Shown here piece after piece: positions 34,511 through 43,279 of a DNA stretch of 64,000 nt (its first letter is position 1; each line of letters starts with the position of its first letter). The stretch spans positions 20,055 through 84,054 of the forward strand of contig NZ_JAAKZY010000017.1 of the NCBI RefSeq assembly GCF_011045015.1, in the 5' to 3' direction. The DNA is from Streptomyces scabichelini. GTDB taxonomy: Bacteria > Actinomycetota > Actinomycetes > Streptomycetales > Streptomycetaceae. The translations under genes were made by a program, and so were the position numbers. A model generated the notes under the pieces. The model was not told where the DNA came from. It was given only the letters and a program-made list of their open reading frames with translations, and did no database searches.

Positions 34511-37500
34511 TCAGGAGCCCTCGCACGTCCTGCGGTAGGGGATGTCCGGGAGGTACGTCTTCCAGTCCGGCTCCGAAAGACCGGAACCCGTGCGGGCGCA
34601 CAGTCGGCGGATCACGTGGTCCGGGTCGAAGTCGTACGTCTGGAGCGGGACGTGGCTGCCGGCGACGTACAGGGCGGTGCCGTTCCCGGCGAAGGCCAGC
34701 GCGAGGGGCCGGTCGCCGGGGCCGGGGACGGCGGAGCCCAGCGGTCGGCTGGAGGGGACGTCCCAGAGCCGGACCGTGCCGGAGTCGTCGGCGACCGCCA
34801 GGGTGTCGCCGTCGGGGGAGAAGGCGAGGGTGCTGACGAACTCGGTCGCCTCCGTGTCGGCCAGGATGCCGAGGCGGCTGTCTATCTCGCCGTCCCACAC
34901 CGTGACGCGGCCGTCGCTGTCGCCCGCCGCGAAGTACCGGCCGTCGGGACTGAAGGTCACCGTGCTGATGCCCGTGTCGCCCAAAGTGCGGTAGGCCACC
35001 CGTCCCGAGCGGAGGTCGGCGACCTCGTCGTTGGAGGACGCCAGGGTGCGCAGGTCGCCGCGGACTGCCAGGACTTCCGCGCTGATGTTCTTCAGCGTCC
35101 GGGTCCGTTCGTTCCGGCGTACGTCCCACACTTCGACCGTGTTCTCCGCCGCCCGGGAGACCAGCAGGGTGCGCCCGTCGGCGCTGAGGGCGAGGCCGTC
35201 GACGTCGGCGAAGTCCTCCGGTCCGAAGCGGATGGCGATCGTCGCCCGCTTGCGGTGGGCCGTGACGTCCCACACCGTGATCGACTGCTGTGTGACGGAG
35301 TCGCTCATGTCGGCGCTCTGCAGGTAAGCGAAGGTGCGGCCGTCGGCGCTGAGCGCCATCAGGTCGGAGCACACGCCCTCCTCCACCTCGGCCGCGGGGC
35401 ACGGCTTGTGCGGCACCGTGAAGGCGCTCTTCGCGCCGCGGGTGTCTTTCAGGCGGATGCCCGCCGCGGCACCGGTGGAGCGCACGGTGACCAGGGTCCG
35501 GCCGTTCTGGCTGAGCAGCGCGCCCTGGGCGGTCTCTTGCTGCCAGCGCGAGGTCGTCGCCGGGCCGAGACCCAGGGAGCGTACGGCGCTGGCGGACCCG
35601 TTGAGATAGCGCAACTGGCCTGCCGCGAAGTCGAGTTCGTACGAGAGGAACTCTTCGGTGGCCAGCGTGTGGCGGAACACCGGCTCGCCGGGGGAGGAGA
35701 GCCGCCACATCCGGATGCCGTCCGGGCCGGCCGCGACGAGGAACTTGGCGTCCGCGCTGAACCGCACCGACTTCAGCGACTTTCCCGTCAGCCGGCCGAT
35801 GACCCGCCCCGAGCGGATGTCCCGGACCTGGATTCCGGTACCGGAGGCGAGCGCGATGGCGCGGCCGTCGGGCGAGAAGGCGAACTCGCCGTCCTCGTCC
35901 TTGCACAGGTCGCGGTCCAGCCCCGCCGTCCACGGCAGGGACAGTGTGCGGCGACGGGCGATGTCCCAGATCTCCAGCGGTGTTTCGTTCGAGCATGTCG
36001 CCAGCAGTCGCTCGTCGTCGCTGATGACCGCGTACTGCGTGACGGGGTCGTCGTTCTCGTTCCGCAGGGGGACCTTCAGCAGCAGTCGGCGCGTTCGCGT
36101 GTCCCAGACCTGGGGGGAGGAGTCGGAGGCGGACATCACGATGGTGCGCCCGCCGCGGCCGAAGTGCGACACCGTGGTCTCACCGCCGGGGAGGCGCCCG
36201 GTGACGCGGCCGGTCCGGACATCCCACAGGGGGGTGGTGGACGACCAGTCCCCACCGGGTGCCGAACCCAGGGCGAGGGTCCGGCCGTCCGGGCTGATGA
36301 TCAGGTCCCCGTCCTCGGACAGCAGTTTGCCCGGTCCCGGATACGTTCCCGTACGGCGATGGGTGCGCAGGTCCCAGGTGCGTACATGTTCGCGGGAGAC
36401 CGACACCAGGGTTCGTCCGTCGGACGTCAGCCGGCGGACCGTGGTGCGGTCGTCGCGTTCCGGGACGGTGAAGGCGTCCTGTTCGCTGCGGTTCTGTGCG
36501 GACAGCAGGGCCGAGCGGGTCTCGACGGTCGGCGCGAGCTCCCAGGCCGCGACGCTCAGCCGGGCCGCCGTCACCGGGTCGGCGGCCCGCATGCTGTCCG
36601 CCACCGCCGCGATCCGCCGGGCCTCGGCCTCGTGGTGCCTGCGGTCGCTCGTACGGGACTGCTGCCAGGCGGTGATGCCCGCGATGAGGGCGAGGACGAG
36701 AAGGGCGGCGAGGGTGGTGAACAGCCCGCGGCGGCGCCGGAGTTCGCTGCTGCGGGAGGTGCGGGCGGCGGTGAGGAAGGCCTCCTCCAGCGGGGTCAGG
36801 GGCTGGTCCGCGAGGTGTTCGTCCGCGGTGGCGAGGCGGGTGCCGCGGTAGAGGGCGCCCGGATCGCGGCCCAGCTCGTCCCAGGTGCGGGCCGCCTCGG
36901 TCAGCCGGCGATGGGTACGGAGGCGTTCGCGGGCCTCCTCGATCCAGGCGGACAGCCGGGGCCAGGACGTGATCAGGGCCTCGTGCGCCAGATCGACCGT
37001 GTCGTCGTCGAGGGTGAGGAGACGGGAGCGGGCCAGGCGGTCGAGAACCAGGGCCACTTCGCCGGACGGGGCGAAGTCGAGTTCCGCGCGGTCCACGGGG
37101 CGACGGGTGTCCTGGGAACCCTCGCCGGGGGTGATCAGCCGCAGCAGGATCTGGCGGGCCAGGACCGCCTGCTCGCCGGACAGCGTCCCGTACGCGTCCT
37201 CCGCCGTCTGCGCGATCGCACCGCGTACGCCGCCTGCCGCCTCGTACCCCGCCATCGTGAGCGCCCGCCCCCGGCGGCGTCGCCAGGTCTCGCGCAGGGC
37301 GTGGGACAGGAGAGGGAGGCCGCCGGGTTCGCCGTCCACCTCCTCGACGAGATGCGCGGTCAGTTCGCGTTCGACGATCAGGCCCGCGGACTGGGCCGGA
37401 CGGATCACCGCTTCCCGCAGTTCGGCCGGGGTCATGGGGCCCACCAGGAGGCTTGCCTCGCTCAACGCGTCGGCCAGGGCACGGTGTTCGGCACAGCGGG

Positions 37501-38239
37501 CGTAGAAGTCGGCCCGTACGGCGATGATGACGCGCAGCCGGCTGGCCGGTTCCCGTGCCGTGAGCAGGCGGTCGATGAACCCCGTGCGTTCCGCCGGTTC
37601 GCGGCAGAGCGTGAACACCTCCTCGAACTGGTCGATCACGAGGACCGTGTCTCCGATGCCGCCGCCCTCGCTGCCGTCGTCCTCTTTCGCTTTCAGCGCC
37701 TTCTCGTGCGTACGGAGCGGGTGTTCACCGGGGGTCAGGATGCGCAGGGCCGCCAGATCGCCGCTCTGCTGGAGCTCCGGTATCAGTCCGGCCCGCAGCA
37801 GCGACGACTTGCCGCTGCCCGACGGGCCGAAGACCGCCGCGAAGCGGGACGTGGACGCCAAGTCGCCGAGCGCCGAGACCAGTTCGTCGCGGCCGAAGAA
37901 ACGGTCGTGGTCGGTGGGTTCGAAGCGGGACAGTCCCTGGTACGGGGAGTCGGCGTCGTCCTCGTCGTCGGGCACCGACTCCTCGGAGGCCTCGTGCCAG
38001 CGGCGTTCCCACTCGGCCGGGTCGCCGCCGCAGGCGTTCACGTACGCCAGGGTCACGGCCAGGGAGGGGAGTTGGTCGCCCGCTGCCGCCCGGGAGAGGG
38101 TCGTGACGGAGTAGTGCGCCCGGCGGGCCATCTCGCGGTACGTGAGGCCGCCCGCCTCCTGGCGCAGCTTGCGTAACTCGTACGCGAAGCGCTGGACCGG
38201 GCCTGCCGCCGGGTCCAGCGGAGTCTCGTGACGCCCCAT
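34511..38239 (-). CDS. HTH-STAND (nSTAND1)-WD40 repeat ATPase
   Basis: A 1242-residue signalling ATPase. An N-terminal XRE-like HTH (about 15-75: FAYELRKLRQEAGGLTYREMARRAHYSVTTLSRAAAGDQLPS) is followed by an nSTAND1 NTPase domain. It has Walker A GPSGSGKSS at 138-146, Walker B VLVIDQFEEVF near 199-209, and the helical ARC region with LAHEALITSWPRL. A predicted membrane span (LFTTLAALLVLALIAGITAW, ~525) separates it from about 600 residues of WD40 beta-propeller repeats (FSPDGRTLA, VWDV). STAND proteins oligomerise on ligand binding. Streptomyces encodes many; some STANDs are antiviral, but no effector domain is evident here. Confidence 0.92.
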   Translation of the reverse strand: MGRHETPLDPAAGPVQRFAYELRKLRQEAGGLTYREMARRAHYSVTTLSRAAAGDQLPSLAVTLAYVNACGGDPAEWERRWHEASEESVPDDEDDADSPYQGLSRFEPTDHDRFFGRDELVSALGDLASTSRFAAVFGPSGSGKSSLLRAGLIPELQQSGDLAALRILTPGEHPLRTHEKALKAKEDDGSEGGGIGDTVLVIDQFEEVFTLCREPAERTGFIDRLLTAREPASRLRVIIAVRADFYARCAEHRALADALSEASLLVGPMTPAELREAVIRPAQSAGLIVERELTAHLVEEVDGEPGGLPLLSHALRETWRRRRGRALTMAGYEAAGGVRGAIAQTAEDAYGTLSGEQAVLARQILLRLITPGEGSQDTRRPVDRAELDFAPSGEVALVLDRLARSRLLTLDDDTVDLAHEALITSWPRLSAWIEEARERLRTHRRLTEAARTWDELGRDPGALYRGTRLATADEHLADQPLTPLEEAFLTAARTSRSSELRRRRGLFTTLAALLVLALIAGITAWQQSRTSDRRHHEAEARRIAAVADSMRAADPVTAARLSVAAWELAPTVETRSALLSAQNRSEQDAFTVPERDDRTTVRRLTSDGRTLVSVSREHVRTWDLRTHRRTGTYPGPGKLLSEDGDLIISPDGRTLALGSAPGGDWSSTTPLWDVRTGRVTGRLPGGETTVSHFGRGGRTIVMSASDSSPQVWDTRTRRLLLKVPLRNENDDPVTQYAVISDDERLLATCSNETPLEIWDIARRRTLSLPWTAGLDRDLCKDEDGEFAFSPDGRAIALASGTGIQVRDIRSGRVIGRLTGKSLKSVRFSADAKFLVAAGPDGIRMWRLSSPGEPVFRHTLATEEFLSYELDFAAGQLRYLNGSASAVRSLGLGPATTSRWQQETAQGALLSQNGRTLVTVRSTGAAAGIRLKDTRGAKSAFTVPHKPCPAAEVEEGVCSDLMALSADGRTFAYLQSADMSDSVTQQSITVWDVTAHRKRATIAIRFGPEDFADVDGLALSADGRTLLVSRAAENTVEVWDVRRNERTRTLKNISAEVLAVRGDLRTLASSNDEVADLRSGRVAYRTLGDTGISTVTFSPDGRYFAAGDSDGRVTVWDGEIDSRLGILADTEATEFVSTLAFSPDGDTLAVADDSGTVRLWDVPSSRPLGSAVPGPGDRPLALAFAGNGTALYVAGSHVPLQTYDFDPDHVIRRLCARTGSGLSEPDWKTYLPDIPYRRTCEGS

Positions 38240-38440
38240 TTCCCCGGTCTCCCCCTCATCCCCCGTGTTCGGGCCACGGTAGGGAGCCGCGACGGGCCCC
38301 GCAAGGCTTCTTCTCGGCCCTCAACTGGCCTTACGTCTTTGTTTGGTGTGACGGAGGGGGCCTGCCGAACAACTTCCTGGCGGCTGGACTTGAGGCATCG
38401 GAGACATCCGGTACGTCACGACAGCACGGGGGAGCAGCTC

Positions 38441-39307
38441 ATGAACGAACGAGGGAAAGAGCAACGACGCAAAGAGCCACGAGCGAAAGAGCAGCGCATC
38501 GCCCTGCGGCGGTTGTTCGCCGGTACGGCACTGGCGGTCGCCGGTACGGCCGCGATGGTCGCCGTGACCTTGCCGATGGAGGCCTCCGGGGACGGCGGAC
38601 ACTCGGGGACGCGAAGGGGAGCCACACCGCAGGCCGCCGCGACACCGTCGCCGTCGCCGTATGCCTCGCCGTCGACGACCGTCACCGGGAACGCCTCGGG
38701 GACCACCGCCGCGAACGCCGGAACCGGCGCCGCCGACCCCCTCACCGACGACGAGATCACCCGAGCCCAGCAGGCCGCCCTCGCCGGCGACCGGACGCTG
38801 CGTACGACCAGCGAGGACGTACAGGGGGAGGACGGCACACCCCAGTTCCTGACCGCCGATCTCGCCGGCCTCACCACCGAACCTTCCGTCCGGGAGGGCG
38901 AGCGGCGCGCGGACGTCTTCTTCTACGACTACCGCGACGACCGCTTCGTGAAGAAGACCGTCGACCTGGGCACCGGAAAGGTCGTACGGACCGAATCCGC
39001 CACCGGAGTTCAGCCCGCGCCCTCCGGCCAGGAGTCACGCGAGGCGCTGAAGGTGCTGCTCGCGAGCCCGCTCGGGGACGGCGTACGGCAGGACTTCCAG
39101 GCGGCCACCGGCCGACCGCTCGCCGCGCCCGCGCAGTTGCGCGTACAGGGGCTGGTCTTCGAACGGAGCGGTACCGCGGGGCCCGCCGACTGCGACGGGG
39201 CGCACCGCTGCGTACGGCTGTTCACGCACGTCGTGGGCGGGCCGTGGATCGACACGCGCCAGTTCGTCATCGACCTCAGCGCCCGCACGGCGCACAGGCT
39301 CCCGTGA
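38441..39307 (+). CDS. exported protein resembling amine-oxidase N-terminal domains
   Basis: The 288-residue protein starts MNERGKEQRRKEPRAKEQRIALRRLFAGTALAV, a very basic n-region and hydrophobic core that suit export or membrane anchoring. A Ser/Thr/Pro linker follows (~55-90). The folded part (~100-288) includes ERRADVFFYDYRDDRFVKKTVDLGTGKVVRTESATGVQP, which resembles the N2/N3 domains of copper amine oxidases. The next gene, 83 bp downstream, encodes only the catalytic-type domain, so together they look like a split amine oxidase. This relationship is inferred from pattern, not from a search. ATG 38441 has GGGGGAG upstream. Confidence 0.65.
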   Translation: MNERGKEQRRKEPRAKEQRIALRRLFAGTALAVAGTAAMVAVTLPMEASGDGGHSGTRRGATPQAAATPSPSPYASPSTTVTGNASGTTAANAGTGAADPLTDDEITRAQQAALAGDRTLRTTSEDVQGEDGTPQFLTADLAGLTTEPSVREGERRADVFFYDYRDDRFVKKTVDLGTGKVVRTESATGVQPAPSGQESREALKVLLASPLGDGVRQDFQAATGRPLAAPAQLRVQGLVFERSGTAGPADCDGAHRCVRLFTHVVGGPWIDTRQFVIDLSARTAHRLP

Positions 39308-39390
39308 CCGGCCTCGGCCCTGTGGCCCCTGCGGCCGCTGTGGCCCCCGTCGCTCCTGACGCCCGTATCGCCCCGAAGGACGTACGCATC

Positions 39391-40728
39391 ATGCGCAAGC
39401 TGAAGCTGAACAGGCTCACCCGTAATACGGCGGTCCTCGGCGCCTGTGCCGTGCTCGGCGCCGGTGCCCTCCTGGCCGTCCCCGCCGGCCAGGCCGAGGG
39501 TGCGTCGGCCGCCCCCGCCGCCCCGGCACCCGCCTGCACGGGCGACTCCGCCATCACCAAGAAGCTTCCGGGCGGCACCACTTGGCGGATGTGCTGGCGC
39601 AACAGCCCCATCGCCGGGCTGGTTCTCTCCCACATCACCTACCAGCCGCGCCACGAGAGCAAGCCCATCGAGGTGCTCGGCAGCGCGCGGCTCGCGCAGA
39701 TCAATGTTCCGTACGACGACGGTTCGGCGGAGTACAACGACCTCACCTACTACCGTCTCGGTGAGGGCGCGCTGCCGATCAAGGCGTCGGACTGCCCCGG
39801 CGGTACGGTCCGCGGATTCCGTGCCGCAGGCCCGATCGAGGGCGCCGCGCGGACGGTGAAGGGGCTGTGCGTGACGACGCAGCCGCGCGGTTTCGCGTAC
39901 CACGGGGACAGCGGTGACGTGGGCGAGAACCCGGCTCGTACCGACTCCGCGCAGGGTCAGGACCTGGTCGTCTACGCGCTCCATGCGGTCGGCTGGTACC
40001 ACTACGTCACCCAGTGGAACTTCTCCGACGACGGCACGATCACCGCCAAGGAGGGCGCCACGGGCAATCTCTCCGAAGACGACTTCAACGCCGCCGACGG
40101 CAGGGGCTGGCCCGTCGGCAAGAACGGCTCGGCCAAGGCCCTCAGCCACCAGCACAGCGTCCTGTGGCGGCTCGACTTCAAGCCCGGGGGCTCCTGGAAG
40201 ACGAAGGTCGAGCAGTACGACACGAAGACGGACGGGACGAATCCCGAGTGGGGCTACGGACGGCTCAAGACCGGCCGCACGCAGCTGACCAAGGAGTTCG
40301 CGGGCGACAACGCGAACGACCGCTGGTGGCGTGTGGTCGCCTCCGCGAGCCGCAACAAGGACGGTCACCCGCGGTCGTGGGAGCTCGTGCACAACCGCTC
40401 CGACAAGTACTCACGGCATGCCTGGACACGGAACGACGTGTACGTCAGCCAGTACAAGGCCTGCGAGGAGTACGCGAGCGACAACCGCCGCGTCAACTCC
40501 AACTGCCTGCCCAACGTGGCCAAGTACGTGAACGGCGAGGCTCTCACCCGCCCGGTCGTCTGGGTGAACGTCGGCTTCCACCACATCGCCCGCGACGAGG
40601 ACCAGACCCCGATGCCGGTGCACTGGCAGGGCTTCCAGATCGTCCCGCGCGACGTGACGGACATGAGCCCCCTGACTCCGGACCGGCTGCACCGGCCCGA
40701 GTTCAACGGTCACGTCCCTCGCGACTGA
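39391..40728 (+). CDS. copper amine oxidase catalytic-domain-like secreted protein, atypical active site
   Basis: A 445-residue exported protein (signal peptide to ~42). The C-terminal pattern is that of copper amine oxidases: HQH copper motif (His253, His255), WVNVGFHH (His397/398) and the conserved ending TPMPVHWQGFQIVPRDVTDMSPLTPD. The topaquinone site differs. The usual N-Y-D/E is W-Y203-H, and the usual catalytic Asp in the Y-D-x-G-E-x-G segment is absent (LTYYRLGEG). The metal site is therefore kept while cofactor formation and oxidase chemistry are doubtful. It lacks N-terminal domains, which the preceding gene may supply. ATG 39391 has AAGGA upstream. Confidence 0.8.
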   Translation: MRKLKLNRLTRNTAVLGACAVLGAGALLAVPAGQAEGASAAPAAPAPACTGDSAITKKLPGGTTWRMCWRNSPIAGLVLSHITYQPRHESKPIEVLGSARLAQINVPYDDGSAEYNDLTYYRLGEGALPIKASDCPGGTVRGFRAAGPIEGAARTVKGLCVTTQPRGFAYHGDSGDVGENPARTDSAQGQDLVVYALHAVGWYHYVTQWNFSDDGTITAKEGATGNLSEDDFNAADGRGWPVGKNGSAKALSHQHSVLWRLDFKPGGSWKTKVEQYDTKTDGTNPEWGYGRLKTGRTQLTKEFAGDNANDRWWRVVASASRNKDGHPRSWELVHNRSDKYSRHAWTRNDVYVSQYKACEEYASDNRRVNSNCLPNVAKYVNGEALTRPVVWVNVGFHHIARDEDQTPMPVHWQGFQIVPRDVTDMSPLTPDRLHRPEFNGHVPRD

Positions 40729-41132
40729 GGCCTGGTACCGGCTCCGGCTCCGGCGGCGAGTTCGCACCAGATGAACTTGCCGCCGTTCCCTCCGGGGTTC
40801 ACCTGGAACCAGCCCCAGTCGTCGGCGTACGCGTCCACGATGCGCATTCCGTGTCCCGACGTGCTCGGGTTGGGCGTGGTCGCCGGGGGTGTCGGGTCCG
40901 TGTCCCAGGCGCCGAGCCGGAATGAGGGCCCCGCTTGTCTGAGCTTCAGGGCGGCGGGGCCCTCGGTGTGCCGGATGGCGTTGCCGAGGAGTTCGGAGGC
41001 CAGGAGCTCCGCGGGTTCGATGAGGGTGGAGAGGTGGTGGGTGGTGAGGATGTCGCGGAGGGCGTGGCGGCAGATGCGGACGGCTCGGGGGTCGTTGGGG
41101 ATGTACAGGGTGTACTCCCAGGGTTTGGACAT
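40710..41132 (-). CDS. HATPase anti-sigma-type ATP-binding protein
   Basis: A 140-residue protein of the RsbW/SpoIIAB-like HATPase_c group. ELLASELLGNAIRHTEGPA is the N box (Asn coordinating Mg-ATP), and LGAWDTDPTPP and GHGMRIVDAYADDWG form the G1/G2 boxes. It starts MSKPWEYTLYIPNDPRAV at ATG 41132, with GGGAG six bases upstream. It is divergent from an XRE/DUF5753 regulator followed by a DUF397 gene. This trio (ATPase, XRE, DUF397) is the recurring whiJ/abaA-like streptomycete regulatory module linked to development and antibiotic control. The C-terminal tail overlaps the amine-oxidase-like gene by 19 bp, convergently. Confidence 0.87.
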   Translation of the reverse strand: MSKPWEYTLYIPNDPRAVRICRHALRDILTTHHLSTLIEPAELLASELLGNAIRHTEGPAALKLRQAGPSFRLGAWDTDPTPPATTPNPSTSGHGMRIVDAYADDWGWFQVNPGGNGGKFIWCELAAGAGAGTRPQSRGT

Positions 41133-41348
41133 ACGGGTCTCCCAGGGCGAGGTGGAGGGCATTGGGGCGCGGAGGCGTCGGGCGGTGGCTCTGTCGCGCC
41201 GCCATGGCAGGGCGGGGCGGTGCGCTTCCGGGGGTCCCGGCGGTTCCGCAGCGTGTGCGGCGCGTCACTGAAGGTAGGGGTCGAACTTGACCTGGGTCAA
41301 GCTCGTCCCCGATTATCGTGTCCTCAACTTGCGGGAGAAGAGGGGCAG

Positions 41349-42194
41349 ATGGTTGCTAGGAGCGTCATCACCGTGCGGCAGGAGCGCCTGGGCAAGGAGC
41401 TACGTAAGCTCCGGGAGCGGGCGGGGCTGGGCCTTCGGGAGGCGGCCCGTGCGACGGGGATCAACGAAGGCAAGCTGTCCAATGTGGAGTCGGGACGCGT
41501 CGGCGTGAGCGCGGAGCGCGTGCGGTTCCTGGCCGGGTACTACGGCGACGCTGAGACCCCACTCGTCGATGCCCTGGCGGTCATGGCGACCGAGCGGGGG
41601 CGCGGCTGGTGGGAGGAGTACCGCGGCCAACTACCTCGGGGGTTCCTCGACCTCGCGGAACTGGAGCACCATACAGGGATCTTGAAGACGTTCGAGATTG
41701 TGTTCATCCCCGGTTTGCTGCAGACCGAGGAGCAGGTGCGGGCGATTTACAGCGACGGCACCTGGGGAACGGCCGAGGATCAGCGCGAGCTGTGCACGCG
41801 GTTCCGGCTACGACGCCAGGAGGTCCTGAACCGGGATGACTTCGTCTACGAGGTGGTGATCCACGAGGCGGCCCTGCGTATCCGGAGGGCCGACCGTGGG
41901 ATTGCCCGACGGCAGTTGCTGCACATCCTGGCGGAGTCCGAGCGTCCTCAAGTCACCCTGCGTGTGGTGCCGTTCGACGTGGACGGCTTCCGTATCGGCT
42001 ATGCGCCGACGATCATCGGCGGCCCGGTTCCGCAGTTGGACACCGTTCTGATGGACACTCCGCATGGAGGCAACTACCTGGACGCAGAGGCGCAGCTCGA
42101 TCGCTATCGACGGGGATTCGCGCAGGTGCAGAAGCAGGCGCTGGGAGTCGTAGAGTCGAGGGACTTCATTCACAGCCTGGTTCAGCAGATCTGA
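41349..42194 (+). CDS. XRE-family regulator with DUF5753 domain
   Basis: A 281-residue regulator. The HTH occupies ~14-70 (LGKELRKLRERAGLGLREAARATGINEGKLSNVESGRVGVS). The DUF5753 ligand- or partner-binding region follows: WWEEYRGQLPRGFLDLAELEHHTGILKTFEIVFIPGLLQTEEQVRAIY, FVYEVVIHEAALR, LRVVPFDVDGFRIGYAPTII. It is the WhiJ-type member of the XRE/DUF397/ATPase module; its DUF397 partner starts 12 bp downstream. It is known for this family that the small DUF397 protein modulates DNA binding by the XRE protein. ATG 41349 follows GAGGGGC. Confidence 0.92.
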   Translation: MVARSVITVRQERLGKELRKLRERAGLGLREAARATGINEGKLSNVESGRVGVSAERVRFLAGYYGDAETPLVDALAVMATERGRGWWEEYRGQLPRGFLDLAELEHHTGILKTFEIVFIPGLLQTEEQVRAIYSDGTWGTAEDQRELCTRFRLRRQEVLNRDDFVYEVVIHEAALRIRRADRGIARRQLLHILAESERPQVTLRVVPFDVDGFRIGYAPTIIGGPVPQLDTVLMDTPHGGNYLDAEAQLDRYRRGFAQVQKQALGVVESRDFIHSLVQQI

Positions 42195-42206
42195 AAGGCC
42201 GCGAAC

Positions 42207-42389
42207 ATGCCCGAGGTTCCCGTGTGGCAGAAGTCGTCGTTCTCCGGCGGTGATGACGACGCCGACTGCGTCGAACTCGCCGTGCGCCAGGGCACCCTCC
42301 TCCTCCGCGAAAGCGACGAGCCCGGCACCGTAATAGCAACCAGTGGTACTGGACTTGCCGCCCTCATACGTCATCTACGGACCTGCTGA
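42207..42389 (+). CDS. DUF397 family protein
   Basis: A 60-residue protein with the DUF397 signature WQKSSFSGGDDDADCVELAV and the ending ALIRHLR. DUF397 proteins (about 60-70 residues) are almost always encoded just downstream of an XRE regulator in actinobacteria, as here (12-bp gap), and are thought to bind that regulator. The gene converges with the membrane protein at 42375 and overlaps it by 15 bp. ATG 42207 follows AAGG. Confidence 0.93.
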   Translation: MPEVPVWQKSSFSGGDDDADCVELAVRQGTLLLRESDEPGTVIATSGTGLAALIRHLRTC

Positions 42390-43067
42390 CCGGCTGCGCC
42401 ACCAGCGCGCTATCAGGTCCATCGAAGGAACCGCACTCACCACGGTGATGCACACCCCCGTCACCAGCAGGTCCTCACTGCCCCCGCGGCTCAAGTCGAG
42501 CACCCCGGCCGTGAGTACGGTCAGGCTCAGGCCGTTGAAGAGGACCAGCAGCGTCCACTCCAGACGTGCGGGTCGCCCGGAGGGTTCGCCGGTCTCGACG
42601 TCCGGTGCGTCGTCCCCATCCGGCTTGCCCGACTCCCGACGCCCCCAGCGCGAACGGACGTCGCTGACCAGCAGCAGGGCAACGATGGCGAGAACGAACC
42701 CGCCAAAACCAAACGCAACCAACTGGTATGGCAGCGACTGCCCGGTGAGCAGCCCGATCAGGACTGAGCCCACTCCCAGGGCGGCCACCCCCGCCCGAAG
42801 CCCGAACGCGGCCAGCGGGGGAACGAGGGACCAGCTGATCCACTCTCCGGCCCGGACCAGGGACTGAGGCGTCGTACCGAGCCGCCGCCCGGCCCGCAGC
42901 GCCACCCACCCCACACCCGCGACGATCGCGCTGACACCGGCGAGGCTGACACCGTCGAGCCACGGCGCATCGAGCAGCACCAGCAAACCCAGCAGAACAC
43001 CGGCGCCCCCGACCCACATCAGCAGGCGCCCGACACCCCGCAACAGCAGCCCCAGCCACGCAGTCAT
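42375..43067 (-). CDS. integral membrane protein, hypothetical
   Basis: A 230-residue protein with about six membrane spans: WLGLLLRGVGRLLMWVGGAGVLLGLLVLL, VSLAGVSAIVAGVGWVAL, a pair around 85-145, and two near the C-terminus. A charged cytoplasmic loop (SRWGRRESGKPDGDDAPDVETGEPSG) divides them. I recognise no family. ATG 43067 (MTAWLGLLL) is chosen because it directly precedes the first span. It has GAGGA rather close upstream, and the in-frame extension to 43151 is hydrophilic and less likely. Transport or sensing roles would be guesses. Confidence 0.7.
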   Translation of the reverse strand: MTAWLGLLLRGVGRLLMWVGGAGVLLGLLVLLDAPWLDGVSLAGVSAIVAGVGWVALRAGRRLGTTPQSLVRAGEWISWSLVPPLAAFGLRAGVAALGVGSVLIGLLTGQSLPYQLVAFGFGGFVLAIVALLLVSDVRSRWGRRESGKPDGDDAPDVETGEPSGRPARLEWTLLVLFNGLSLTVLTAGVLDLSRGGSEDLLVTGVCITVVSAVPSMDLIARWWRSRSAGP

Positions 43068-43279
43068 GGTCCTCGACGGTACGTATCCGACTCGGGACCC
43101 GTCCCCAGCCGGATCCCTCCGGCCCGCACCGACATCGGACAGCGTGAGCACTCCTCTCCCTCATGTTCACGCAACGCTCTTTTGAGCGGCTGAAGGACAA
43201 CTTCCTCCCGAGTGCTCGGCATTCGCGCGCCTGTGCCGCAACCCTCCCCGGTCCTGACCGCACACGCTGACCGCACCGG

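Noticed and set aside
34616..38176. A 1186-codon open frame opposite the STAND/WD40 gene
   Set aside because: It mirrors the codon bias of the true gene; its product is Arg/Gly/Asp-rich with no fold-like pattern. The minus-strand protein has clear domains.
43064..43276. A 70-codon minus-strand frame between the membrane protein and the glycosidase-like gene
   Set aside because: No ribosome-binding site, hydrophobic segment or recognisable motif.
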